This document shows positions 19,963-30,671 of a DNA stretch of 64,000 bases, in pieces; the stretch's first letter is position 1; every line of letters starts with the position of its first letter. The DNA comes from Corynebacterium suranareeae. Its GTDB lineage: Bacteria > Actinomycetota > Actinomycetes > Mycobacteriales > Mycobacteriaceae. The translations under genes and the position numbers were made by a program. The notes beneath the pieces were generated by a model, which did no database searches, was not told where the DNA came from, and saw only the letters and a list, made by a program, of their open reading frames with translations. The stretch is from assembly GCF_002355155.1 (NCBI RefSeq), contig NZ_AP017369.1, positions 2,666,001 to 2,730,000 on the forward strand, read 5' to 3'.

Positions 19963-22029
19963 ATGTTTACAACTAGTCTCCTGCCCCGTCGCCAGTTGTT
20001 GCTTCGGCGTTTACTCGCTGAATTCACCACTGATCGCCGGGGCAGGTTTCTTGTTGTCACCGGACCTCACGGGGTTAATAAGGAGCATTTCACCCGGGAG
20101 TTCGCCGCCGAGTTGGGGGAATTTGAGGTCAACCATCTTCTCAAAAAACGTCCGCGGCTAAGCATCGTCGTGGTCGATGATGTGCATTTAGCTGATCCCG
20201 ACGATATCCAAAAAACACTCAATTTGGTGCACACCAAGGGCCTGATCGTGTTGGCCTCTGCCCCGCACCGGATCCCAGGCGCCACGGATTTGCTGGCGCT
20301 GCCACCACTGACGGTCGCGGAAACCGCGCTGCTTGCGCGCCAAATCGTCGGCCACTGCACGCCAACCACCGCCCACCGCCTCAACGACGCTGCAGGTGGG
20401 TTGCCACAACTTATCAGAGAGCTTCTCGACGCCACCCCCATCGATCACTGGTCCACCGACCGCCCTACCTTAACCGTGCCAGAACACTGGATGACCACGA
20501 TCGACATTAAAGATCCAGTGCTTCGGGAAGTTGCATCGCACCCATTCTTTGATGGCTGCCCCGTTGGAGAACTCAATGCCGATAAGTTTGTCGAAGACGG
20601 GACGTTGATTCACGAAAACGGTGTCTTAAGATTCCGCAGCCCAGAAGAACGAACCCTAGTCAGAGCATCCACCCCGCCGTCGATGGCTAAAAACCCGCGG
20701 GAGTGGGAAACAACGGAAGGGGGCGTCGATAAGCTTATTGCCGCTGGAAACCTGCCACTTGCCCGGCTGCATGTGGAGGAACTACCCCAGGCCGAAGAGC
20801 AGCGCGCCTTTTTGGCGCTGTATGGCGGGCAATCTTTTGAGGCGGCGTCAACCTCACCGTTTTACGGTCTAGCCACCTGGGATCCGGACACCATGCGCGG
20901 CAACCCGACGTTTGACATGTTTGCCGATGCCTTAGACACCGGCCATTTTGAAGCAACGCCGCGCCCAGATGCCCCAGCAGAAGCCCAAATCCATGATTTC
21001 ATCAGCGGCTGGTTGGCCTTAGTTTATGATGATCCGCTAACCGCCCGCCGTTTGCTGTCCAGACGCGGCCCCTCCGATTTGGTGGGCTTGTGGCAATCCG
21101 CATTCCTTGCACGCGCACACTATGTTTTAGGTGAATTCCAACAAGCCTCCGCCGTGGTAGAACGGGGCCTTGCCACCGGCGATCGCACCGGAGCTTCCCT
21201 GCTTGAGCCAGTCCACCTCTGGACCGGCGCCCAAGTAGCAGCCATGTCCGGGCGCACAGAATTAGCCAACCACTATTTGCAGCGCCTCACTGTTCCAGAT
21301 GATGCATTTCTCATCCAAAAACTCAGTGCATCCATGGGCAAACTCATCACCGCATCCATGACCTCTGACACGCGTGCCGCCTCATTAGCGGGCGATCGCA
21401 TGGCCTCGGTTGTGTACACCACCAATACCCAACAGCCCGGTTTTTGGGCATGGGAAGATATGTACGCAATCTCTCTAATCCGCACCGGACGCATCGATGC
21501 TGCCGCCGCTGTGATGGATGGGATCCCCGACTCCACCATCCCATCGCTTCGGGCACGAAACTTAGTGCCGCAGGCAAATATCGAAATCCAACGAGGCTCC
21601 ACTGCGCGCGGAGTAAAAATGCTCTCAGAAGCCGTCGATCTGATCTCCTCGGTCAACATGCCAGCTTATGAAGCCCGCATCCTTTTCGAATACGGCCTCG
21701 TCCTTCGACGCATGGGCAGGCGCAGCCAAGCCGCAGAAATGTTTACGCACGCTGAAGAAGTATTCACCGCCATGGGAGCAGTCAGCCTCGCTGCACGATG
21801 CCACGGTGAAAGAAAAGTCGCCGGAGTTGGTGGACCACGCAGATCAGCGCAGGGTCTTACCCCTCAAGAAGAGCAAATCACTGCGCTGGTCGTGGACGGA
21901 TACTCCAACCAAGAAGTCGCCCGCGAGCTTTCCTTATCCGCCAAAACGGTGGAATATCACCTCACTCGGGTGTATAAAAAGCTCGGGGTTCCCTCCCGTG
22001 GAGCGCTCCGGGAATTACTTAAGGTCTGA
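19963..22029 (+). CDS. pcaO: Large LuxR/LAL-type activator of pca genes
   Basis: 688-residue regulator of the LAL (MalT-like) class: N-terminal STAND-type ATPase region, a central helical repeat region, and a C-terminal LuxR helix-turn-helix (about 625-685, GLTPQEEQITALVVDGYSNQ and AKTVEYHLTRVYKKLG). The Walker A loop is atypical: TGPHGVNKEHF (G34...K40) has Asn and Glu where GKT/S is expected, while Walker B VVVDDVH is intact. In C. glutamicum PcaO is reported to activate pcaHG expression. It is the last gene of pcaRFDO; its final 15 bases overlap the convergent pcaC stop. Confidence 0.92.
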   Translation: MFTTSLLPRRQLLLRRLLAEFTTDRRGRFLVVTGPHGVNKEHFTREFAAELGEFEVNHLLKKRPRLSIVVVDDVHLADPDDIQKTLNLVHTKGLIVLASAPHRIPGATDLLALPPLTVAETALLARQIVGHCTPTTAHRLNDAAGGLPQLIRELLDATPIDHWSTDRPTLTVPEHWMTTIDIKDPVLREVASHPFFDGCPVGELNADKFVEDGTLIHENGVLRFRSPEERTLVRASTPPSMAKNPREWETTEGGVDKLIAAGNLPLARLHVEELPQAEEQRAFLALYGGQSFEAASTSPFYGLATWDPDTMRGNPTFDMFADALDTGHFEATPRPDAPAEAQIHDFISGWLALVYDDPLTARRLLSRRGPSDLVGLWQSAFLARAHYVLGEFQQASAVVERGLATGDRTGASLLEPVHLWTGAQVAAMSGRTELANHYLQRLTVPDDAFLIQKLSASMGKLITASMTSDTRAASLAGDRMASVVYTTNTQQPGFWAWEDMYAISLIRTGRIDAAAAVMDGIPDSTIPSLRARNLVPQANIEIQRGSTARGVKMLSEAVDLISSVNMPAYEARILFEYGLVLRRMGRRSQAAEMFTHAEEVFTAMGAVSLAARCHGERKVAGVGGPRRSAQGLTPQEEQITALVVDGYSNQEVARELSLSAKTVEYHLTRVYKKLGVPSRGALRELLKV

Positions 22030-22383
22030 TACCGCGTTGTTCAGCAACTTGAAACCGTGGTTTGAGTTCGGCACACCCGCATACACCGCGGTGTGCAAAA
22101 TGACCTCACCAATGGTTTCCTGATCCACACCAGCGCGCAGGGCAGCACGAATGTGCATATCCAACTCGCCGTCGTTGCCCACGGCAGTCAAAATAGCGAT
22201 GGTCAACAAACGACGCTGCGTGTGATCCAGACCGGGACGCTCCCAAATATCACCCCACGCCGTGCGAGTGATGAAATCCTGGAACTTCTCGGTCACCTCA
22301 GTGGTGTTGTCCACTGCACGATCCACGTGTGCATCGCCCAAAACTGCGCGACGGTTTTTCATGCCGGTTTCATAACGATCCAT
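22015..22383 (-). CDS. pcaC: 4-carboxymuconolactone decarboxylase
   Basis: 122-residue AhpD-like alpha-helical enzyme that decarboxylates gamma-carboxymuconolactone to beta-ketoadipate enol-lactone, the substrate of PcaD. It contains WGDIWERPGLDHTQRRLLTIAI and IGEVILHTAVYAGVPNS, with the conserved His and Tyr positions of the family. It is the last gene of pcaHGBC, three bases after pcaB, and its 3' end overlaps pcaO by 15 bp in convergent orientation. Confidence 0.95.
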   Translation of the reverse strand: MDRYETGMKNRRAVLGDAHVDRAVDNTTEVTEKFQDFITRTAWGDIWERPGLDHTQRRLLTIAILTAVGNDGELDMHIRAALRAGVDQETIGEVILHTAVYAGVPNSNHGFKLLNNAVSDLK

Positions 22384-22386
22384 TAG

Positions 22387-23475
22387 TTAAAGTCCTTTTC
22401 CGTAGATTTCTAGTGCTCGTTCTGCCAAATCTTGCGCATGCCCGGTTGATCCCTCAACTCGGCTTGCCATCACATCAACATTGACGGTGATGCCATCAAT
22501 GCTGGTAGATGCCCTGCTTACTGCAGAATGAGTCACTGCTGCCAACTCGCGCAGCGTTGCCCACTCCGCGTGCCAGCTGCCGGTGCCGCGTTGTAAACGG
22601 CAGTCGAGGGCGTCGAAAAGCGTTGCTAGAAGCCCAGGTGCCCGGCGCGCGTAGCCGTCACACGCAATGGCCGCCGCTGGGTTGGCCTTGTGAGGCATCG
22701 CGGAGCTGCCACCGGGTGATTTCTCCCGCAGCTCGCCGACCTCCGTTTGCGAATAAAACACCACGTCACCAGCGATTTTGCGCACGACACCAGCAGCCGT
22801 AGCCAGAGCTGATGCAATCGCCGTAACCGGGGTGCGGTCAGAATGCCACACCCACTGCGGATCAGAAAGGCCCAGTTCGCTAGCGAGTTTTGCCTGGATC
22901 TCAAAACCGCGCGGATGCACAGCGGTCATATTTCCGCTGGCCCCGCCGTACGACACCGGAAACTCCAGCGCCTCCAACGCACGCTGCGCATTAACCACTG
23001 CAACCAACCAGCCGCCGGTCAGCGCGCCAAACGTGGTCGGCGTAGCGATCTGCCCCAACGTACGCCCCATGATCGGCGTGGCTTTATGCTCGTCGGTGAG
23101 CCCGGCCAGGTCAGCGCCGAGCTTTTTAAGCTTGTCGACGACCCCCTCCACTCCCTCTTTCATACACAACATCAACGCAGAATCAATGATGTCCTGACTT
23201 GTTGCACCAATGTGAATACCTGCTGGGTTGATCGCTTTGAGATCTTTCACCAGCGGAATAAGCGGATTCCCGCCTTCTGCTGCTCGCCTGGACAAATCTT
23301 CTACATCCAGTTGATAAGAATCAATGGTGGCCTTAGCCGTTGCCGCGTGTTCAGGAGCTGCTGCAACCGCCAAAGCGACCTCCACGACAAGAAGATTGTT
23401 TAGAAACGTCTCGTCGGAGAGGCAGCTGAGGGGTTCTCCGCTCCCAGCAAGGTCGGAGTATAAGGATCGGGTCAT
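22387..23475 (-). CDS. pcaB: 3-carboxy-cis,cis-muconate cycloisomerase
   Basis: Fumarase/aspartase-superfamily enzyme that lactonises beta-carboxymuconate. The superfamily signature GGSSAMPHKANP is present near residue 245, and GATSQDIIDSA near residue 90 supplies the conserved Thr-Ser-x-Asp motif. At 362 residues it is shorter than many homologues (about 400-450) because the C-terminal helical tail is trimmed. It sits between pcaG (8 bp gap) and pcaC (3 bp gap), which settles the role. Confidence 0.95.
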   Translation of the reverse strand: MTRSLYSDLAGSGEPLSCLSDETFLNNLLVVEVALAVAAAPEHAATAKATIDSYQLDVEDLSRRAAEGGNPLIPLVKDLKAINPAGIHIGATSQDIIDSALMLCMKEGVEGVVDKLKKLGADLAGLTDEHKATPIMGRTLGQIATPTTFGALTGGWLVAVVNAQRALEALEFPVSYGGASGNMTAVHPRGFEIQAKLASELGLSDPQWVWHSDRTPVTAIASALATAAGVVRKIAGDVVFYSQTEVGELREKSPGGSSAMPHKANPAAAIACDGYARRAPGLLATLFDALDCRLQRGTGSWHAEWATLRELAAVTHSAVSRASTSIDGITVNVDVMASRVEGSTGHAQDLAERALEIYGKGL

Positions 23476-23483
23476 AGGTTTAT

Positions 23484-24098
23484 TTAGAGTCCAAAGAATG
23501 GGGTTTCGTTTTCTTCAGCTTGGACGATGATGTCAAAGCGGAAGCCGTCATCTGTCTTTTTCGCAACCAGCAGATCACGACGCTCAGCAGGAACCACAGC
23601 CAGAACTGGGTCCGTGCTCAGATCGGTATCTGGCAGGTATGCGCGAGTGTACAGACGTTCTAGAATGCCACGTGCGAAAAGACCAACCTTGAAGTGCGGT
23701 GCCTCATCATCAAATGCACCGGGAACCAAGGTAGTAAACGTTGCTTCGCCCTGCTCGTTGGCCATTGCGCGGCCCAATCCACGGAAACCATCAACGGTTG
23801 CAGCTTCCTTGCGGTTCGGATCCAAATCGGAGTTGTGCACTCCTTCTGGATCTGCCTGCCACAGCTCAAACATGGCATCTGCAATTGGGTCGCCATTGCC
23901 ATCAACTGCGGAAACAGTGAAGGAGATAGCTCCTTCAGAACCTGGCTCCACAAGGTGCTCTGCGCCCTCGAGGGTCAGACCAATGTGAACATAAGGGCCC
24001 ACAGTCTGTGAAGGAGTAATGCCGAACTCTGCTTCATTTTGATCGACGATATTCGACTGCTCGTAGCGGAACTCGCCATTTTTCCCTGTATCAATCAT
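23484..24098 (-). CDS. pcaG: Protocatechuate 3,4-dioxygenase alpha subunit
   Basis: Non-iron-ligand subunit (204 residues) of the intradiol ring-cleaving dioxygenase that opens protocatechuate to beta-carboxymuconate. Intradiol-fold motifs are visible: TPSQTVGPYVHIGL at the N-terminus, ELWQADPEGVHN and HFKVGLFARGILERLYTRAYLPD. As expected for the alpha subunit, the iron-binding Tyr/His set of PcaH is not complete. It follows pcaH after an 11-base gap. Confidence 0.95.
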   Translation of the reverse strand: MIDTGKNGEFRYEQSNIVDQNEAEFGITPSQTVGPYVHIGLTLEGAEHLVEPGSEGAISFTVSAVDGNGDPIADAMFELWQADPEGVHNSDLDPNRKEAATVDGFRGLGRAMANEQGEATFTTLVPGAFDDEAPHFKVGLFARGILERLYTRAYLPDTDLSTDPVLAVVPAERRDLLVAKKTDDGFRFDIIVQAEENETPFFGL

Positions 24099-24109
24099 TG
24101 AAAAACCCT

Positions 24110-24802
24110 TTACTCAAATGGGGTGGCGTTGCGGCCACGAAGGACGATGTCGAACTTGTAACCAAGCGCAAAGTTTTCACGAGTCTCGTCATAATCAAAT
24201 GTTGCGATCATGCGCTCACGTGCACCCTTGGGCACCGCATTGTAAATCGGATCCTGGAAGAACAGTGGATCGTTAGGGAAATACATCTGCGTAACCAGAC
24301 GCTCAGTGAACTGACGTCCATACAAGGAGAAGTGAATATGCGCTGGGCGCCATGCGTTGTGGTGGTTACCCCAAGGGTAGTTACCTGGCATGACAGTCCA
24401 GAAGTGGTAGTGGCCGTCCTTGTCGGTCAATGTACGTGCCACACCGTTGAAGTGTGGGTCCAGCGGTGCTGGCCACGAGTCGTTCTTGTGGCGGTAGCGT
24501 CCAGCTGCGTTAGCCTGCCAAGCTTCAACCAAAGTGTGTGGAACTGGCTTGCCATCGAATCCGAGGACACGACCGTGGACGAAGATGCGCTGGCCGATTG
24601 CCTCGCCACCGTTGACCTTGGTCATGTCGTTGTCGGTTTCACCCAGATCGCGGTCACCGAAGACAGGTCCCGTGGACTCGCCGAGTCGGCTGGGGACCAT
24701 GATGAGATCGTTGCTGGGGTTGCGTTTGATGGTGGTCCGGTACTCCGGGAAGTGCAGTGGGGAGTATTCGCCTCCCGTCGGGGCGAAGTGTGGGATGTCC
24801 AT
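24110..24802 (-). CDS. pcaH: Protocatechuate 3,4-dioxygenase beta subunit
   Basis: Catalytic subunit (230 residues) that binds non-heme Fe(III). The intradiol signature is clear: VEAWQANAAGRYRH contributes one Tyr, and the following GNYPWGNHHNAWRPAHIHF contains the second Tyr and the His-x-His ligands. It is first in the pcaHGBC operon. Expression is expected to be activated by PcaO, and a candidate PcaR operator lies 68 bp upstream of the start codon. Confidence 0.96.
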   Translation of the reverse strand: MDIPHFAPTGGEYSPLHFPEYRTTIKRNPSNDLIMVPSRLGESTGPVFGDRDLGETDNDMTKVNGGEAIGQRIFVHGRVLGFDGKPVPHTLVEAWQANAAGRYRHKNDSWPAPLDPHFNGVARTLTDKDGHYHFWTVMPGNYPWGNHHNAWRPAHIHFSLYGRQFTERLVTQMYFPNDPLFFQDPIYNAVPKGARERMIATFDYDETRENFALGYKFDIVLRGRNATPFE

Positions 24803-24869
24803 GCGAGACCTTTCTAACGGCTAGTGATGTAGATCTCAAACTAGGGGCGATTGAGGTCATTGACAAGTA

Positions 24870-24884
24870 GTTCGAAAAGCGAAC
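24870..24884 (-). promoter_or_regulatory. Candidate PcaR operator upstream of pcaHGBC
   Basis: GTTCG-AAAAG-CGAAC is a perfect dyad with the same half-sites and spacing as the pcaI/pcaR spacer site at 17153-17167. Further upstream of pcaH (24931-24960) are AGGGGT repeats that could serve the LuxR-type activator PcaO. Assigned from recurrence within the window. Confidence 0.65.
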
Positions 24885-25031
24885 ATGTCATATTGCGCGT
24901 TTAGATTCACTGCCAGCGCAAACCCCGATCCTCAGGGGTTAACTAGGGGTGTGCATAAGGGATCACCCGCCCAATACTTTGGGTGAACTGCGGAAAGCTA
25001 ATTCACGCCCAGTTTCCGACCCCTACCCCCG

Positions 25032-26195
25032 CTAATCGTCCAACACTTCCAGTGAGCTGCGGAACTTCTCAAATGATTTTTCCATTCGCGCCGCCAAGGT
25101 TTGACCCCATTGTCCGGTTGGCATTTCTTGCGCCAAGGGCCCCACCGGCTCCGTGACCACAGTGCGGTTACACGGTCCAATCCAAGCAACCCTACCCATC
25201 GAATCTATGGCAGCACGGACTCGCTTATCAGTTTTCATGTTGTGGTGATGCGCGCACAGACACTGCAGGTTCCACGCCGCAGTCACCCCACCCTCCTCGC
25301 CAAAGGGAATCACATGGTCAATCTGACAATTATCAGCAGACACCGTGCAACCCGGATGCCGGCAAGTCCCATCCCGGCCCATGACATACAGGCGCAATTC
25401 GGGGCTAGGGGTATATCCATTTTCCACCCGGGTAGCAACGGCATCTAAGTCAATTACCTTGGAGGTAGTTTTACCAACCTTGCACGATTCCTCCTGAGTA
25501 AGAAAACCCACCCCCGGAATCCACGAGACCCCTCCAACCAATGGCGTGTACACCGCACTAACCACCTTGACCTGGGTGCGCCCCTCAATAAACCTCACCA
25601 ACGCCTGAGCGAGGTCTTCCCCCTTTTGCTTAACCTTTTCCAAGGCCTTATGAAACAGCTTTCCAGTAATTCCGCCAATATTTCCGCTGATATAGGTACG
25701 CCCATCTACATGGCGAAACGTTAAAGTGCCATCATTTCCCTTTGGCCCACGCTTCTTACCAGTGAAGGTAGTATCCAACTCCTTGATCCAGCGAGTAATC
25801 AATCCAGCCAATGCAGAAGCCTCCATGAGGGCCTGCCCCGGCACGCGCGGAGTGAGCTTTTCCGCGATACGACGATCAAGCTCATCCCACAGTTCTGGCT
25901 TTGCTTGCTTTACCGCTTGCATAATTCTGGCCAAATATGGAACACGCACATGAAAATGCGTCTCTACCACCACCCGTAGAATTGGCAACTTTTCCAATGC
26001 CCAGATGGCATTAATTGCTTGCCCAATAAAGTGCTTGGACTCCCCGGTAATGGTTTTAAGCTCCATGATCAATGTACTGGCATCAGCCTCAGGGTTTGCA
26101 ATGAGCAAACTCCATCGCTGGATTTCCATTTGAGCCATCTCATAGTTGATCCGACTCTCTGGGCTATTTGGGTCCTGATGGCTAAAGTAGGTCAT
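25032..26195 (-). CDS. HNH endonuclease domain protein (DUF222/13E12-like)
   Basis: 387-residue protein with an N-terminal helical DUF222-like region and a C-terminal HNH nuclease fold. The zinc-binding and catalytic part reads GRDGTCRHPGC, NCQIDHVIPF and LCAHHHNMKTD. Such proteins are found in many copies in actinobacterial genomes, often associated with repeat elements; their function is not established. It lies between the pca and cat operons on the same strand. No inteins, terminal repeats or other mobile-element hallmarks are visible nearby. It does not look like part of aromatic catabolism. Confidence 0.85.
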   Translation of the reverse strand: MTYFSHQDPNSPESRINYEMAQMEIQRWSLLIANPEADASTLIMELKTITGESKHFIGQAINAIWALEKLPILRVVVETHFHVRVPYLARIMQAVKQAKPELWDELDRRIAEKLTPRVPGQALMEASALAGLITRWIKELDTTFTGKKRGPKGNDGTLTFRHVDGRTYISGNIGGITGKLFHKALEKVKQKGEDLAQALVRFIEGRTQVKVVSAVYTPLVGGVSWIPGVGFLTQEESCKVGKTTSKVIDLDAVATRVENGYTPSPELRLYVMGRDGTCRHPGCTVSADNCQIDHVIPFGEEGGVTAAWNLQCLCAHHHNMKTDKRVRAAIDSMGRVAWIGPCNRTVVTEPVGPLAQEMPTGQWGQTLAARMEKSFEKFRSSLEVLDD

Positions 26196-26317
26196 TTTAA
26201 AAGCCCCCTAGTGTTGTAAACTCCCCTGACTTAGCTCATTACCTAACACCTTATTTCAAACATGCTACACAAACAAGTGTTCTAACGAAAATTTGTTCTA
26301 ATCGTTACCGGAAAGAA

Positions 26318-26352
26318 AAACCGCCTTACCCAAACTGCAGGTAACGCGGTTT
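26318..26352 (-). terminator. catABC terminator
   Basis: AAACCGC (26318-26324) pairs with GCGGTTT (26346-26352), extended by TTACC/GGTAA. Read on the minus strand the stem is followed by TTTTTCTTT. It lies just after the catC stop, a good intrinsic terminator. Confidence 0.85.
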
Positions 26353-26361
26353 CTTAGCTAA

Positions 26362-26655
26362 TTAACCTTTGAGGTAATACTCCAAAGCATTAGGATGTTT
26401 TGCCAACGGAGTGATCTTCACATTCATGTATTTGAACATCGGGAAGCCACTCAAAATTGTGTGCAACTCATCATGATCATCAACATCAAAGATGGAGTAG
26501 TTTGCGTACTCGCCGACCACCCGCCAGATTGCCTTCATAATGCCGCGGGATTGTAAATCCCCGGAGTAGGCCTTTTCCTTGGCCTGAAAATCAGCCATGA
26601 CATCGGCATCCATGGAATCAGGAAACTCAACATCCATGCGTGCTAGAAAAAGCAT
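26362..26655 (-). CDS. catC: Muconolactone delta-isomerase
   Basis: 97-residue ferredoxin-like-fold enzyme that isomerises muconolactone to beta-ketoadipate enol-lactone, the entry to the common PcaD/PcaIJ/PcaF route. Typical features are MLFLARMDVEFP at the N-terminus, WRVVGEYANYSIFDVDDHDELH and FPMFKYMNVKITPLAKHP. The length is normal for the family. It is the last gene of catABC, 12 bases after catB and followed by a strong terminator. Confidence 0.96.
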   Translation of the reverse strand: MLFLARMDVEFPDSMDADVMADFQAKEKAYSGDLQSRGIMKAIWRVVGEYANYSIFDVDDHDELHTILSGFPMFKYMNVKITPLAKHPNALEYYLKG

Positions 26656-26667
26656 CAGTTTTTCTCC

Positions 26668-27789
26668 TTATTTACGGGTATAGAAATTGACCTTGTCCAT
26701 GTCTACATCAACACCTAAACCTGGACCCTGCGGCACAGTAAGTTGCCCATCCTTGTATTCGAAGTCTTGGACAATATAGGTGTCTTTAAGCAGCTGTGGC
26801 CCAAAAAGCTCAGTGCCATAGGAAATAGCCTTGGTTGCTGCTGCAAATTGGAGAGATGCCGCAGTACCAATTGGCCCCTCGAGGCTGGTTGCTCCGTGAC
26901 AGGCAAGTCCACCGGCCTCAGCGATAGCTGCAATCTTCTTGGATTCCAGCAATCCTCCATGCTTGGTGGTCTTCAGCGCGATTACATCCGCAGCTTGGGC
27001 TTTCACTACAGCCAAAGCTTCTGCAGGGGTCCACACGGATTCATCCGCCATCACGGAAACGTTGGTGCGTCGAGTAATTTCACGCAGGGTCTCCAGGTCA
27101 TCGGCGGGCGTAGGCTGCTCGAAAAGCTCCACGCCAGCCTCAGCCAAGCGTGGCAAGTACTGCAATGCCGTACGACGATCCCAGCGGGCATTGATGTCAA
27201 TGCGGATGGATACTCGGTCGCCAACTTCACGGGCCAGTTCAGCTACGCGGCGGGTATCTTCGGCTGGATCACCGGCGCCCATCTTCAGCTTGAACGAGCG
27301 GTTTCCGAACTCCTCAATGCGCTCTTCGATTTCCGCCACAGCCACATCTAGTGGCAACACGCCAAGCGCCCAGGTGACATCCACCTTGTCACGCACGGTG
27401 CCGCCAAGCAGGTCGCGGACAGGCACATTAAGGCTGCGGGCCCAGGCATCATGCATTGCGACGTCAACAGCCGCCTTGGCATAACGTGCCCGCGCAACTA
27501 CCCGCTCAAGGTCTGTCATAATTCCTGCCAGCTCAGAGACAGCACGTCCGATGAGCACTGGGGCGAGGTAGCCGTCGATAAGCGCCTTCATGGTTTCCAC
27601 CGACTCGCCACCCCACCATGGGCCGCCGGGTACGACACCTTCACCGTAGCCGATGACACCGTTTTCTAGGTGCACGCTGACCAGCAAGATGTGCTGTTCA
27701 GTGGAAGTTGTAGTGGCAAATCCATGTGGGCGAATGAGAGGGACATCAAGGATGCGGGTCTCAACTTTTTGAATTATCAGATCAGACAT
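26668..27789 (-). CDS. catB: Muconate cycloisomerase
   Basis: Enolase-superfamily enzyme (373 residues) converting cis,cis-muconate to muconolactone. The catalytic Lys motif FKLKMGAG (Lys-x-Lys), the metal ligands in IRIDINARWD, LFEQPTPADD and MADESVWTP, and the later ALKTTKHGG are all in place. A 74-bp spacer containing a stable hairpin separates it from catA, while catC follows after 12 bp. It acts on the CatA product. Confidence 0.96.
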   Translation of the reverse strand: MSDLIIQKVETRILDVPLIRPHGFATTTSTEQHILLVSVHLENGVIGYGEGVVPGGPWWGGESVETMKALIDGYLAPVLIGRAVSELAGIMTDLERVVARARYAKAAVDVAMHDAWARSLNVPVRDLLGGTVRDKVDVTWALGVLPLDVAVAEIEERIEEFGNRSFKLKMGAGDPAEDTRRVAELAREVGDRVSIRIDINARWDRRTALQYLPRLAEAGVELFEQPTPADDLETLREITRRTNVSVMADESVWTPAEALAVVKAQAADVIALKTTKHGGLLESKKIAAIAEAGGLACHGATSLEGPIGTAASLQFAAATKAISYGTELFGPQLLKDTYIVQDFEYKDGQLTVPQGPGLGVDVDMDKVNFYTRK

Positions 27790-27817
27790 GTATTGAGCTT
27801 TCTAAATAAGTGGGAAA

Positions 27818-27844
27818 AGTCCCGCCACAAAAGTGGTCGGGACT
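27818..27844 (-). terminator. Hairpin between catA and catB
   Basis: AGTCCCG+CCAC pairs with GTGG+CGGGACT around an AAAA loop, with one bulged base. On the minus strand it is followed by TTTTCCC. It may be a leaky terminator or a processing/stability element that sets the catA to catBC ratio. Confidence 0.6.
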
Positions 27845-27863
27845 CATTCTGACTAGATTAGAC

Positions 27864-29137
<1,274 letters not shown>

Positions 29138-30631
29138 ATGTCCACACCAGTCTCAAATTTGGAAAGCGTTCAGAAGACTCTGGACCATGCACTTGAGGAC
29201 CGTCCGGACGAGGGCATCGTGCGCGTCAACCGCAACATCTTCACCGATCCCGAGATCTTCGAGCTCGAGATGCGCCACATCTTCGAAGGCAACTGGATCT
29301 ACCTGGCACACGAGTCTCAGATCCCTAACCCTGGCGACTACTTCACCACCTACATAGGTCGCCAGCCCATCATGATCACTCGTTCCAAGGACGGCACACT
29401 TAACTGCCTGATCAATGCGTGTTCTCACCGTGGCGCCATGCTGTGCCGCCGCAAGACCGATAACCGCACCACCTTGACCTGCCCATTCCACGGCTGGACC
29501 TTCAGCAACGACGGCGCACTTCTTAAAGTCAAGGATGAAAAAGACGGCGCATATCCAGAAAACTTCCGCACCGACGGCTCCCACGACCTGCGTCGAGTTC
29601 CTAAGTTCGAGTCCTACCGTGGCTTCCTCTTCGGATCCCTCAATGATGATGTTGTACCTCTAGAAGAGCACCTTGGTGACACCCGCACCGTCATCGACAT
29701 GCTGGTAGACCAGTCCCCAGATGGACTTGAGGTTCTGCGTGGATCTTCCACCTACACCTACGACGGCAACTGGAAACTGCAGACCGAAAACGGTGCAGAC
29801 GGCTACCACGTGTCCTCCACTCACTGGAACTACGCTGCCACCACTTCCCGCCGTGGCACCGGTGAATCCGCCAACGAAACCAAGGCAATGGATGCAGGTA
29901 CCTGGGGCAAGCAGGGTGGTGGATACTTCTCCTACCCATACGGCCACATGCTTTTGTGGATGTGGTGGGGCAACCCAGAAGACCGCCCACTGTTCGATCG
30001 CCGCGATGAGCTCAAGCAGAAGTTCGGCGAGGAAAAGGGCGAGTTCATGGTTGGTGCATCACGCAACCTGTGCCTCTACCCCAACGTGTACCTGATGGAT
30101 CAGTTCTCCTCCCAGATCCGCCACTTCCGCCCAATCTCTGTTGATCAAACCGAAGTCACCATCTACTGCATCGCACCTAAGGGTGAATCTGCTGAGGCAC
30201 GTGCAAACCGCATTCGCCAGTACGAGGACTTCTTCAACGCAACCGGCATGGCGACCCCAGATGACTTGGAAGAGTTCCGCTCCTGCCAGAAGACCTACCA
30301 GGCAACTTCATTCCCATGGAACGACATGACCCGTGGATTGGGCCACCAGGTTGAGGGACCAAACGAGGTTGCCAAGGGACTGGGCATGAATGAAGTGCTT
30401 TCCTCCGGTGCTCGCACCGAAGATGAGGGCTTGTACCCAATTCAGCACAGCTACTGGCACGAAGCATTGCAAGAAGCTGTGAACAAGCAGTCCATCAAGG
30501 ACAAGGAATTGGCTGATAACCAGGCTTCTTCGCTGGCTACCGTCGCTGCTGCAAAGAAGCGCGAAGAGGCAAAGGCCGCTGCGAAGTCCGACGCCGGAGA
30601 GCCACGCCGCCGTCGTCGCACCCGCGGCTAG
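29138..30631 (+). CDS. benA: Benzoate 1,2-dioxygenase alpha subunit
   Basis: Large oxygenase subunit (497 residues) of the Rieske-type enzyme making benzoate cis-diol. The Rieske ligands appear in CSHRGAMLC and CPFHGWTF, and the mononuclear iron site in [17 protein letters not shown]. The C-terminus ends in a very basic tail (PRRRRRTRG). ATG 29138 sits 5 bases after GGAGG; a TTG twelve bases upstream overlaps that ribosome site and is rejected. It is first of benABCD, divergent from catA, and expected to be activated by BenR. Confidence 0.96.
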   Translation: MSTPVSNLESVQKTLDHALEDRPDEGIVRVNRNIFTDPEIFELEMRHIFEGNWIYLAHESQIPNPGDYFTTYIGRQPIMITRSKDGTLNCLINACSHRGAMLCRRKTDNRTTLTCPFHGWTFSNDGALLKVKDEKDGAYPENFRTDGSHDLRRVPKFESYRGFLFGSLNDDVVPLEEHLGDTRTVIDMLVDQSPDGLEVLRGSSTYTYDGNWKLQTENGADGYHVSSTHWNYAATTSRRGTGESANETKAMDAGTWGKQGGGYFSYPYGHMLLWMWWGNPEDRPLFDRRDELKQKFGEEKGEFMVGASRNLCLYPNVYLMDQFSSQIRHFRPISVDQTEVTIYCIAPKGESAEARANRIRQYEDFFNATGMATPDDLEEFRSCQKTYQATSFPWNDMTRGLGHQVEGPNEVAKGLGMNEVLSSGARTEDEGLYPIQHSYWHEALQEAVNKQSIKDKELADNQASSLATVAAAKKREEAKAAAKSDAGEPRRRRRTRG

Positions 30632-30671
30632 AGACGTCGACAAGCAAAAATCTTTTTAAGGAGAACCCCTC

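Noticed and set aside
25032..26195. HNH protein as part of a mobile element or defence island
   Set aside because: No terminal repeats, methylase or other defence genes are near it; the DUF222/13E12-like architecture is common and dispersed in actinobacteria.
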